A stretch of 47,382 nt of DNA from Marinilabiliaceae bacterium (GTDB lineage Bacteria > Bacteroidota > Bacteroidia > Bacteroidales > Marinilabiliaceae), in the NCBI GenBank assembly GCA_021443545.1, contig JABUTU010000020.1, forward strand, positions 1 through 47,382, in the 5' to 3' direction. Below the pieces are notes generated by a model that worked only from the letters and a program-made list of their open reading frames with translations, did no database searches and was not told where the DNA came from. Position 1 is the stretch's first letter, and the number at the start of each line of letters is the position of its first letter. Position numbers and translations under genes: made by a program. This document shows positions 18,023 to 25,540 of the stretch, in pieces.

Positions 18023-18817
18023 ATGAATCTCGAGAATATCTGTGAGGCCGTTGCTCGCTTAGCTAAAGAAACCGGCAAAGAGATAAAAAGATACAAAAAG
18101 GAGAATGGCCTGAAGGTTGAGGTCAAGGGTCGTCACGACTTTGTAACACAGGTTGACAAATACTCTGAAAAACTCTTGGTAGAAGGTCTATCTCAGATTC
18201 TGCCAGAAGCTGGATATATTGCAGAAGAGGGGACGCGAACAGACAGAGGCGAACACTTCAATTGGGTCATCGATCCCATCGACGGGACAACAAACTTCAT
18301 ACACGATGTTCCTCCTCACGCCATAAGCATCGCCCTGATGCAGGACGGCAAAGTGGTCATTGGCGTGATCTACGAAATATGTGGCGACGAATTGTTCTAT
18401 GCATATAAAGATGGTGGAGCCTACCTCAACGATGAACATATCCATGTCTCGCCTGTCGCCGACATTTCACAATCTCTCATATCAACAGGATTTCCATATA
18501 GCAACTTCGACCGTCTTGACGACTATATGAAGTTATTCAACCACTTTACCAAAAACAGTAGTGGACTCAGAAGACATGGCTCAGCAGCAACTGACCTCGC
18601 TTACGTAGCTGCTGGTCGCTTCGATGCTTTTTTCGAATACGACCTTAAGCCGTACGATGTCGCAGCTGGGGCTATCATCGTACAGGAAGCGGGTGGCCGC
18701 ATTGCCGACTTTAAGGGAAAAGATGACTACATATTCGGAAAAGAGATTATAGCTACGAATGGATTGATATACGAAGATTTTCTTGAGGCCACAAAAAAAG
18801 CCTTTGGAAACAAGTAG
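18023..18817 (+). CDS. suhB: Inositol monophosphatase family protein
   Basis: A 264-residue magnesium-dependent phosphatase. The metal-binding motifs are all present: the glutamate in YIAEEGT, the signature WVIDPIDGTTNFIHDVPPH and the C-terminal YDVAAGAIIVQEAGG. The family hydrolyses inositol-1-phosphate, and some members act on adenosine bisphosphate or fructose-1,6-bisphosphate. Bacteroidetes seldom make inositol in quantity, so the physiological substrate is open. Located between asnA and a glycosyltransferase with gaps of 33 and 15 bp, so likely one transcript. Confidence 0.9.
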   Translation: MNLENICEAVARLAKETGKEIKRYKKENGLKVEVKGRHDFVTQVDKYSEKLLVEGLSQILPEAGYIAEEGTRTDRGEHFNWVIDPIDGTTNFIHDVPPHAISIALMQDGKVVIGVIYEICGDELFYAYKDGGAYLNDEHIHVSPVADISQSLISTGFPYSNFDRLDDYMKLFNHFTKNSSGLRRHGSAATDLAYVAAGRFDAFFEYDLKPYDVAAGAIIVQEAGGRIADFKGKDDYIFGKEIIATNGLIYEDFLEATKKAFGNK

Positions 18818-18832
18818 ATTAAAAACTACATC

Positions 18833-19846
18833 ATGCGTATAGCTCTCGTCATACTCAATTGGAACGGACGTCATCTCCTCGAACGATACTTGCCTCGAGT
18901 TATATCTGCAACAACATATCCTGAAGCCGATATTATAGTTGCAGATAATGCCTCTGACGACGATAGCGTACCATACCTGAAGGCATCCTTCCCCGATATC
19001 TCTGTAATCCAACTCGACAACAATTATGGTTTTGCTGGCGGATACAACAAAGCAATCAAGAGTTTAGACGAAAAGTACGAAGCCGTTCTTCTCCTCAACT
19101 CTGATATAGCACCACGTCATGGTTGGATTGAACCTCTCGTTCGTATACTTTCAGAACAGAAAGATGTGGTGGCCTGCGCCCCCAAAATACTCGACGACAA
19201 GTCGCCCGATTATTTTGAATACGCAGGCGCAGCAGGCGGCTTCCTCGATATGTTTGGCTATCCTTTTTGTCGAGGCCGCATCTTTGACACGATTGAAAAA
19301 GATTTTGGTCAATATAACAACAATATAGATTGCTTATGGGTTAGCGGAGCATCACTCCTAATCAGACGCAAGGAATATTTAGAGAGTGGAGGACTGGATG
19401 AGGATTTCTTCGCTCATATGGAAGAGATTGACCTATGCTGGAGATTGCGCAATGCAGGATGGCGCATTATCGCATGTGGCAAATCCTCTGTACAGCATCT
19501 GGGAGGTGCTACTCTTAATAAATCTAACCCACACAAAACCTACCTTAATTTCAGGAACAACCTATGGATGATGATAAAAAACTACAATAGTCCATTATGG
19601 CCTCTTGTCATCCTCATCCGTCTCATTCTTGATGGCATAGCTGGCATCCGCTACATCGTAAAGGGAGAGTGGCGTTTCTGTAGAGCCATCATTAAAGCCC
19701 ACTTGCATCTCTATGCATCGTTGCCAAAAAACATCAAAAAACGTAATGAGCTAAAAGATGCCCGCACGTCAAAATCACTCCCTATTGAGATAGCCCGCAG
19801 ATGCATCGTCATCGACTACCATCTCTTTGGAAGAAAAACATTTTAA
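18833..19846 (+). CDS. Family 2 glycosyltransferase (rhamnosyltransferase-like)
   Basis: A 337-residue GT-A enzyme. It starts with the nucleotide-sugar binding segment ALVILNWNGRHLLERYL, followed by VADNASDDDSV, DNNYGFAGGYNKAI and the metal-binding LLNSDIAP. The acceptor-side motif FFAHMEEIDLCWRLRNAGW (about residue 195) is typical of the WbbL-type subgroup that transfers rhamnose or similar sugars to glycolipids. A hydrophobic segment near residues 255-275 and a basic C-terminus may mediate membrane association. Donor and acceptor are unknown. Last gene of the asnA operon, convergent with murB and 22 bp away from its stop. Confidence 0.92.
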   Translation: MRIALVILNWNGRHLLERYLPRVISATTYPEADIIVADNASDDDSVPYLKASFPDISVIQLDNNYGFAGGYNKAIKSLDEKYEAVLLLNSDIAPRHGWIEPLVRILSEQKDVVACAPKILDDKSPDYFEYAGAAGGFLDMFGYPFCRGRIFDTIEKDFGQYNNNIDCLWVSGASLLIRRKEYLESGGLDEDFFAHMEEIDLCWRLRNAGWRIIACGKSSVQHLGGATLNKSNPHKTYLNFRNNLWMMIKNYNSPLWPLVILIRLILDGIAGIRYIVKGEWRFCRAIIKAHLHLYASLPKNIKKRNELKDARTSKSLPIEIARRCIVIDYHLFGRKTF

Positions 19847-19868
19847 GTAAACCGCTATTAATCGCTTT

Positions 19869-20879
19869 TCAACTACGCACTATATTGACCTCCATACGGA
19901 GTTCAATGCCAAATTTTGCCTTCACGTCCCTAATTATACTATAAGCAAGAGCCAAGATATCGCACGCCGAAGCCCCTCCTCGATTGACGAGTACCAAAGG
20001 CTGGTTCTCATGGACTCCTGCCATTCCCATACTCTTACCTTTCCACCCACACTGCTCTATAAGCCATGCAGCAGGGACTTTGAAATTTCCACCAGGCAAC
20101 GAGAAGGCAGGCAACGTGGGATACTGCTCCAGAAGTGACGCATGCTTCGATGCCGACACCTCTGGATTCTTAAAGAAACTACCCGCGTTTCCGAGCTCAT
20201 CAGGAGCAGGCAATTTCGATTCACGTATCGAGAGAATGACATGCCGCACATTCGACACCGACGAATCGCCAACCTTCAAAAGAGCCTCTCTGACTGGTCC
20301 GTACGAAGTATTGACCACAGGATGCTTTGCAAGCCGGAATGAGACATATGTAATAACTGCATCCCTCTTCAGTTCGTGCTTAAAAACACTATCTCTATAG
20401 CCAAAATGGCACTGTTCACGACTCAACTGCAAGTTTTTACCTGTTGATATTTGTAGCGCTTCAACACGCGATATACAGCTACCAGCCTCTACTCCATACG
20501 CCCCTATATTCTGAACTGGTGCAGCACCCACCGTACCAGGCACTCCTGATAGGTTCTCAACACCTCCGTACCCACGCTGAACAGCATACTCAACAAACGT
20601 ATCCCATTGGACACCTGCTCCCACTCGAAGATCAACATAATCTGACGTCTCATGCAATAGCGTTATCCCCGCCAAGCGAGGACGAAGTACTATCCCGTCA
20701 TAATCGCCTTCAAATAGCACATTACTTCCTCCTCCAAGAATACAAAATTCCTTTCCCCTTAGATATTCAAGTGACTGGGCTATGTCAAATGTAGAGTAAC
20801 ACTCTATCAGGGTACGGGCCTTTGCTTCAATACCAAAAGTATTAAAGGGTCTTAGCGAAATATTGTCATAGAAGTTCAT
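19869..20879 (-). CDS. murB: UDP-N-acetylenolpyruvoylglucosamine reductase
   Basis: MurB reduces UDP-GlcNAc-enolpyruvate to UDP-MurNAc with NADPH and FAD, in peptidoglycan precursor synthesis. The 336-residue product shows the FAD-binding GGGSNVLFEGDYDG, then NLSGVPGTVGAAPVQNIGAYG and the catalytic serine segment GNAGSFFKNPEV. Its length and C-terminus suit the type I (E. coli-like) enzymes. The ATG at 20879 (MNFYDNISLRPFNTFGI) was chosen; the TTG at 20903 would add eight unconserved residues. It has its own promoter about 100 bp upstream and is convergent with the glycosyltransferase. Confidence 0.96.
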   Translation of the reverse strand: MNFYDNISLRPFNTFGIEAKARTLIECYSTFDIAQSLEYLRGKEFCILGGGSNVLFEGDYDGIVLRPRLAGITLLHETSDYVDLRVGAGVQWDTFVEYAVQRGYGGVENLSGVPGTVGAAPVQNIGAYGVEAGSCISRVEALQISTGKNLQLSREQCHFGYRDSVFKHELKRDAVITYVSFRLAKHPVVNTSYGPVREALLKVGDSSVSNVRHVILSIRESKLPAPDELGNAGSFFKNPEVSASKHASLLEQYPTLPAFSLPGGNFKVPAAWLIEQCGWKGKSMGMAGVHENQPLVLVNRGGASACDILALAYSIIRDVKAKFGIELRMEVNIVRS

Positions 20880-20976
20880 ATCGCAACTATTCTGTATTAT
20901 CAAAAACTATATACGAAGCAGTTATAAACCACGAATTGCACAAAACAATAAACCTTAGTTTACATACTCACACAGA

Positions 20977-21008
20977 CAAAAATAATATTTATAAAGAGGA
21001 AAACCAAA
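20977..21008 (-). promoter_or_regulatory. murB promoter
   Basis: On the minus strand TTTG (21008-21005), 20 nt, then TATTTTTG (20984-20977), a full match to TTTG-N19-21-TAnnTTTG. Predicted leader of about 90 nt before the ATG at 20879. Confidence 0.7.
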
Positions 21009-21113
21009 CTTGAAGGGATTTCTAATAATTGCTATTTGGGAAATTCAAGTAATACACCCTTCAAACAACATCGTCAACAACATCAGTAAATTGGTTATCA
21101 CAGACATTTTATA

Positions 21114-21156
21114 GCAAAAAAAAGTCAATTATTTTTTTGTATGACTTTTTTTTTGC
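21114..21156. repeat. Long A/T-armed inverted repeat in a divergent gap
   Basis: GCAAAAAAAAGTCA (21114-21127) is complementary to TGACTTTTTTTTTGC (21142-21156), with eight A facing nine T. The form is that of a bidirectional terminator, yet it lies between two divergent genes, so it could instead be a DNA-bending or binding site. Confidence 0.5.
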
Positions 21157-21223
21157 AACTTTGAACGTTTAAAGGGATGATTAGCATCCCCAAGACTATA
21201 AAGAAAACTTGGAAAAGAAAAAA

Positions 21224-22033
21224 ATGTCAAAGTCATTTCTATATATAGTGCTACTATTTACCTTGGTAGGACAAATTGCTGAGGCTCAGTACAACGCATA
21301 TCAAGGCCGTAGAAGAGTACCCAAATTAATGCAAGGTTTTCACATTTATGCAAAATTGGGACCCACCGTCTATTTTGGAGACCTCGTTGATGATGGGCGA
21401 GCACGTTTAGGGTATTCGTTCGGCGCAGAGAGAGAAATGACCAACTGGATGCAGGTACAGGCTGAGATTGACGGAGGTTTTCTTCACGGAGTTCAGCAGG
21501 CACCAGGTAGTCTCGAATTCAAAACAACGTATTTCGACATCGCTGCTGGCGGAAAGGTTTCTGTAATGGACCTCATCCAAGGCCACCTTGAGGGACGTAA
21601 ATGGACTCCCTACATTGGTTTGGGTGGCGGCGTGATGTTCTTCAACGCTAAAAAGTACGATATTGCAAGCGAGAAGTCTCCTTCCGATAGTGACTGGAAA
21701 AATGTCAAGACAGGAATGAAGGCGACACCATTGTTGTATGGTCTTGTTGGTGTTACATTCCGTCATCCTAAAATAGCCAGATGGGGCTTCTTCGCAGAAA
21801 TGCGACCAATGCTTCCATTCACCGACGAATTGGATGGTCACGACGGATGGCGCGATATTACTGGAAGATGGCATGACGGACGTTTGGACTTCCTCTACAC
21901 CATGATGGCGGGTGTAAAATTCCAGGTGGCAAAGGCTGTATGGTATAAGAACAGCAAGTACAATAGAAGAACATTCGTAAGAAATAAATCATTTTACAAA
22001 CGCTCAACTCCTTCCCGTCAGAGAAGGCGTTAG
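21224..22033 (+). CDS. Outer-membrane beta-barrel protein
   Basis: About 269 residues, with a signal peptide ending at IAEAQ near residue 20. Alternating hydrophobic beta strands rich in Gly and aromatic residues follow (FHIYAKLGPTVYFGDL, YIGLGGGVMFFNAK, LLYGLVGVTFRHP, WGFFAEMRPMLPF). The YFGDL motif near the first strand recalls DUF6089/PorG-type barrels. The tail after residue 235 is very basic (RRTFVRNKSFYKRS...SRQRRR), unusual for a barrel end. The ATG at 21224 was chosen over the TTG at 21209. A PorE-like gene follows after a hairpin terminator, suggesting a shared envelope function. Exact role unknown. Confidence 0.75.
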   Translation: MSKSFLYIVLLFTLVGQIAEAQYNAYQGRRRVPKLMQGFHIYAKLGPTVYFGDLVDDGRARLGYSFGAEREMTNWMQVQAEIDGGFLHGVQQAPGSLEFKTTYFDIAAGGKVSVMDLIQGHLEGRKWTPYIGLGGGVMFFNAKKYDIASEKSPSDSDWKNVKTGMKATPLLYGLVGVTFRHPKIARWGFFAEMRPMLPFTDELDGHDGWRDITGRWHDGRLDFLYTMMAGVKFQVAKAVWYKNSKYNRRTFVRNKSFYKRSTPSRQRRR

Positions 22034-22053
22034 TAGATGGTAACTCACAATAT

Positions 22054-22096
22054 ACGAGGTACGGATCATTGGCAACAGTATTCGTACCTCGTTTTG
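22054..22096 (+). terminator. Hairpin terminator between the barrel and PorE-like genes
   Basis: ACGAGGTACG (22054-22063) pairs perfectly with CGTACCTCGT (22083-22092) and extends inward by three more pairs (one G-U). TTTTG follows. The short T tract suggests incomplete termination. It overlaps the in-frame sequence upstream of the ATG at 22105, which argues that translation of the next gene starts at 22105. Confidence 0.7.
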
Positions 22097-22104
22097 TATC
22101 AATA

Positions 22105-23712
22105 ATGAAATACAGAATATTTTACATACTCACCATCGTTACCATAGTCATATTCTGCTCTTCTTCGTGTAAAAGCAGGAGTGCCGTTGCTGGTATAGAA
22201 GCATATAATATAGGTGAATACAGCCGAGCCGAAAAGATTCTCCTCAGACACGCAAAAACGGAAGAGAACAAATACAAAAAGGCCGAATACAACTTCTACC
22301 TCGGCGAATGCTATCGTCATATGGGATTATATACAAGAGCTTCTAATGCTTATAAACAAGCCGTAAAAAACAACTACGACAACCCCATAGCTCTCCTCTA
22401 TATGGGTGATTGCCAGCGACAGATAGGTCGTCTCGACGATGCAGCAGAAGCCTACGAACTTTATTTGCGACGTATTGCCAATGATCGTCAGGCTAAAAAC
22501 GGACAACTCTCATGCGAATTAGAGAAAAAGAGTCTGGATATACTGATGCCTAAAAACCAGAATAACAAAGCCATGCAAGACACTGGGTACCAGCTCAAAC
22601 CTGTAAAATCTTTCAACTCAAAATTCTCTGACTACTCTCCTGCATATGTTGGAGACGACTACGAGGTTGTATACTTCACTTCGATGCGCACAGCAAAAAG
22701 ACGTCGTAAGATGAACAGAATAACTGGGCAGGGTAACTCTACAATATACGTCAGCAAACTCAATGGTGGCGAGGAATGGACTGAACCAGAACCTCTTCCC
22801 GAACCTTGGAGCAGTAAGATTGATGATGGCACCCCCAATCTATCTTCTGACGGCAAGACTATGTTCTTTACCCGATGCCCTTACGACGATAACGCACAAA
22901 GTGCAACCACTACAGGCGAAATCCTTACGGGAAATACAGCTCAAGCTTTCGAAGTGTCACGTTCAGGAGGACGATGGGGAGAACCTAAACGTATAATACC
23001 TGGCGGAGACTCAACCATAATGGTAGCTCACCCCGCAATATCCCCCGATGGAACAACTCTATACTTTGTCAGCGATATGAAGGGCAGTGTAGGGGGCAAA
23101 GACATCTGGTTCTCTCATCGTGATGGTGACGGATGGGGCAAACCAGAAAATGCAGGGGGCATCATTAATACCGCAGGAGATGAGATGTTCCCATATGTTC
23201 GTGATAATGGTGTTTTATACTTCTCAAGCAACGGACATGTAGGATATGGTGGCTTGGATATTTTTGTAGCCACTCCGACTGAAACTGGGCTCGTTGAGGT
23301 TAGAAATATGGGACTTCCCATAAATAGTATGGGCGACGACTTCGGCATAGTATTTCAGGGGAATAAGGAGAAAGGCTTACTCTCCAGCAACAGAGGAAAT
23401 AATAAGGGTATCGACAACATTTACTCTTTCAATCTCCCCGATGTGGTATTAACTCTTGAAGGCTCTATCTCGGATGCCTCAAAGAGAATTCCGGATAAAG
23501 CCTTCATACGAATTATCGGTTCTGATGGAACCAACTCCAAACTGAAGCCTAATGAGGATGGCTTATTTGGCCTGAATCTCGAGAAAGAAACCGACTACAT
23601 TATGCTTTGCGGAGCCAAAGGCTACGAGAACCAACGTTTTGAATTCTCTACAAGAGGCAAATCAAAAACAGAAAAGATTCCCGTAAAAGTCACTCTTAAG
23701 AAAAGGGACTAA
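22105..23712 (+). CDS. PorE-like envelope lipoprotein: TPR, PD40 propeller and CRD, without OmpA domain
   Basis: About 535 residues. A lipoprotein-type signal (MKYRIFYILTIVTIVIFCSSSC) is followed by TPR units (about residues 30-115; YRHMGLYTRASNAYKQAVK, LLYMGDCQRQIGRLDDAAEAY). A PD40/WD40-like propeller runs from about 175 to 420 (YSPAYVGDDYEVVYFTSMR, TPNLSSDGKTMFFTRC, HPAISPDGTTLYFVSD, FPYVRDNGVLYFSS), then a carboxypeptidase-regulatory-like domain (about 435-530). PorE of the type IX secretion system has this order plus a C-terminal OmpA domain that grips peptidoglycan; here the protein ends after the CRD. A T9SS-related role is therefore inference. Confidence 0.82.
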   Translation: MKYRIFYILTIVTIVIFCSSSCKSRSAVAGIEAYNIGEYSRAEKILLRHAKTEENKYKKAEYNFYLGECYRHMGLYTRASNAYKQAVKNNYDNPIALLYMGDCQRQIGRLDDAAEAYELYLRRIANDRQAKNGQLSCELEKKSLDILMPKNQNNKAMQDTGYQLKPVKSFNSKFSDYSPAYVGDDYEVVYFTSMRTAKRRRKMNRITGQGNSTIYVSKLNGGEEWTEPEPLPEPWSSKIDDGTPNLSSDGKTMFFTRCPYDDNAQSATTTGEILTGNTAQAFEVSRSGGRWGEPKRIIPGGDSTIMVAHPAISPDGTTLYFVSDMKGSVGGKDIWFSHRDGDGWGKPENAGGIINTAGDEMFPYVRDNGVLYFSSNGHVGYGGLDIFVATPTETGLVEVRNMGLPINSMGDDFGIVFQGNKEKGLLSSNRGNNKGIDNIYSFNLPDVVLTLEGSISDASKRIPDKAFIRIIGSDGTNSKLKPNEDGLFGLNLEKETDYIMLCGAKGYENQRFEFSTRGKSKTEKIPVKVTLKKRD

Positions 23713-23721
23713 TCCCTATCA

Positions 23722-25404
23722 TCATTTACTTACAATCTTCAAAACAGGGGCGATATCGTTCACCCTCTTTGGCAGTACAACTTTCACCCCTTCAGCCGTC
23801 TGAGCATACTTCACCTGGCCATAGCCCAATAGCTCTACACTCTTAATCTTTTCTGCAGCAAGCGACCGCAGACTCATTGTCATATCCTCAGGCCATGCAA
23901 GGGCAGTTGCATATATACAATTATCCTTTGTTGTATATCGAATCTCTGAAGCTCCCGCCTTGGCATACTCTCCATCATTGAAGCCCTGAGCATTAATCTT
24001 AATATCAGAATCTGCTATAGGTCCCTCGCCAAACACTCGCCACGGACGTGTCCCAACAATACTCTCCTTATTAACTTTCATCCAAGCTCCGAATTCCTTC
24101 AGAATAGCCTCCTCTTTTTCATCAAACGTTCCGTCTGCTCTAAGAGGAACGCTTAGTAACATATTCCCATTCTTACTAACTATATCCACTAATAACTTTA
24201 CTATTGTAGATGCACTCTTATATTGTCCATTCTCATACACTCTGGTATTATAGTGCCAATCACCTATACAATTACAACATTGCCAAACACGACTTGCAAT
24301 CTGATTTGGGGCACCTCTTTCGACATCCCATACCATAGCATCCTTCTGCTGCTCGTCAAGAATTTTTCCAAATAGTACTCCTGTTGTCTTGACATCTTTC
24401 GTTTTATTTGTGTTCTCTATGAGCTTCTTATTCATTGCAGTATTATAAAAATGTGCCGCAATCTTCATTCCCGCATCACTCACAGGGTAAAAAGGCAATA
24501 CCGTCACATCAAAATATATCAAGTCGGGCTTGTACCTGTTAATGGCATCCAAAGTCCTGTTATAAAAATTCGTAACAAACTCCTTACTTGGGGGGCAGGC
24601 TCCTCCTTCCCATCCCCATTGACGATGAACAGCCACATTGTCCCATGTTCCCTCACTCAGATCGTGACTCTGTGCATATAGTTTCTGAGGGTCGTAACCT
24701 TTCCACCACTTCTCGCTACCATCAGCATTCAGAACAAAACCATCTTCTTTAGTAAGCCAACCATCATATAACCTACCCCTTTTATCTCCCTTCAAATCAA
24801 AACGCCGGGATGTCTCAAACCAAGTCCACGCATGGTCAGCATGAAAAGAGATTCCGAATGGCAGACCTACCTTCTTCGCTGCTTCCGCCCATTCCCGGAG
24901 TATATCACGCTTTGGACCTATATTCATAGAATTCCATTCCTGATACTTGCTATCCCACAGGTCATAATTATCATGGTGGTTACCAAGAGCAAAAAAATAC
25001 TCTGCACCTATCTCCTTATAAAATTTAACCAACTCTTCAGGATTCCACCTCTCAGCTTTGAAAAGTGGCAGAATATCTTTATATCCAAACTCTGAGGGGT
25101 GTCCATAATGCTCCCTGTGATATATCGACTGACCATTATCCTCAATATACAGGCCTCGCGCCATCCAATCACCTGATCCCTCCACACATTGAGCGCCCCA
25201 ATGAGCCCAAATACCAAACTTAGCATTACGGAACCACTCTGGAACTTGGTAATTCCGAAGAGACTCCCATGTCGGCTCAAATGCCCCTTTAGCCATAGGC
25301 TCATCGGTCTCGTCTACGGGGATCGGATAATCTGATGACTCCTGAGGAATAGCAGGAATAGCGGATAACAATATAAAAATTATCAATAAAGAATGACGGC
25401 TCAT
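23722..25404 (-). CDS. Glycoside hydrolase family 29 alpha-L-fucosidase
   Basis: About 560 residues with a signal peptide (MSRHSLLIIFILLSAIPAIPQ), so periplasmic or surface. GH29 features: FGIWAHWGAQCVEGSGDWMA with the conserved active-site histidine, YFFALGNHHDNYDLWDS, and the nucleophile region KPDLIYFDVTV. A C-terminal beta-sandwich follows from about residue 440. The family removes alpha-L-fucose, and some members accept L-galactose, a terminal sugar of complex xylans. An upstream in-frame ATG at 25422 is possible. It lies downstream of susD with a possible own promoter, and ends 9 bp from the convergent PorE-like gene. Confidence 0.93.
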   Translation of the reverse strand: MSRHSLLIIFILLSAIPAIPQESSDYPIPVDETDEPMAKGAFEPTWESLRNYQVPEWFRNAKFGIWAHWGAQCVEGSGDWMARGLYIEDNGQSIYHREHYGHPSEFGYKDILPLFKAERWNPEELVKFYKEIGAEYFFALGNHHDNYDLWDSKYQEWNSMNIGPKRDILREWAEAAKKVGLPFGISFHADHAWTWFETSRRFDLKGDKRGRLYDGWLTKEDGFVLNADGSEKWWKGYDPQKLYAQSHDLSEGTWDNVAVHRQWGWEGGACPPSKEFVTNFYNRTLDAINRYKPDLIYFDVTVLPFYPVSDAGMKIAAHFYNTAMNKKLIENTNKTKDVKTTGVLFGKILDEQQKDAMVWDVERGAPNQIASRVWQCCNCIGDWHYNTRVYENGQYKSASTIVKLLVDIVSKNGNMLLSVPLRADGTFDEKEEAILKEFGAWMKVNKESIVGTRPWRVFGEGPIADSDIKINAQGFNDGEYAKAGASEIRYTTKDNCIYATALAWPEDMTMSLRSLAAEKIKSVELLGYGQVKYAQTAEGVKVVLPKRVNDIAPVLKIVSK

Positions 25405-25508
25405 AACACTTAGATTTAACATTGCTAATATAAGTATATTCTCTTAAAATACGAATACAAATAACAAGATTATGGAGAGACAAAACCGACATCTCCCAAT
25501 AATCATTA

Positions 25509-25540
25509 CAAAAGTACAAACCTACTAAACAATAATCGAA
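25509..25540 (-). promoter_or_regulatory. Possible promoter of the GH29 gene
   Basis: On the minus strand TACTTTTG (25516-25509) is an exact TAnnTTTG, with TTCG (25540-25537) 20 nt upstream in place of TTTG. It abuts the susD stop at 25541 and would allow GH29 to be made apart from SusCD. Confidence 0.4.

Larger units (their letters stand above)
20880..21223. other. Divergent intergenic region between murB and the barrel gene
   Basis: This 344-bp gap carries the murB promoter (20977-21008) and a possible -7 box for the plus-strand gene, CAACTTTG (21156-21163, one mismatch). It also contains an A/T-armed inverted repeat (21114-21156) and two competing short helices: ACTTGAA 21008-21014 with TTCAAGT 21044-21050, or TTGAAGGG 21010-21017 with CCCTTCAA 21057-21064. 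I see no reading frame of interest. Confidence 0.5.

Noticed and set aside
20901..20903. TTG start for murB and similar TTG starts at 3782, 8546, 14077 and 21209
   Set aside because: Each has an ATG a few codons downstream that fits the family N-terminus, and the ones at 3782 and 14077 fall within promoter boxes.
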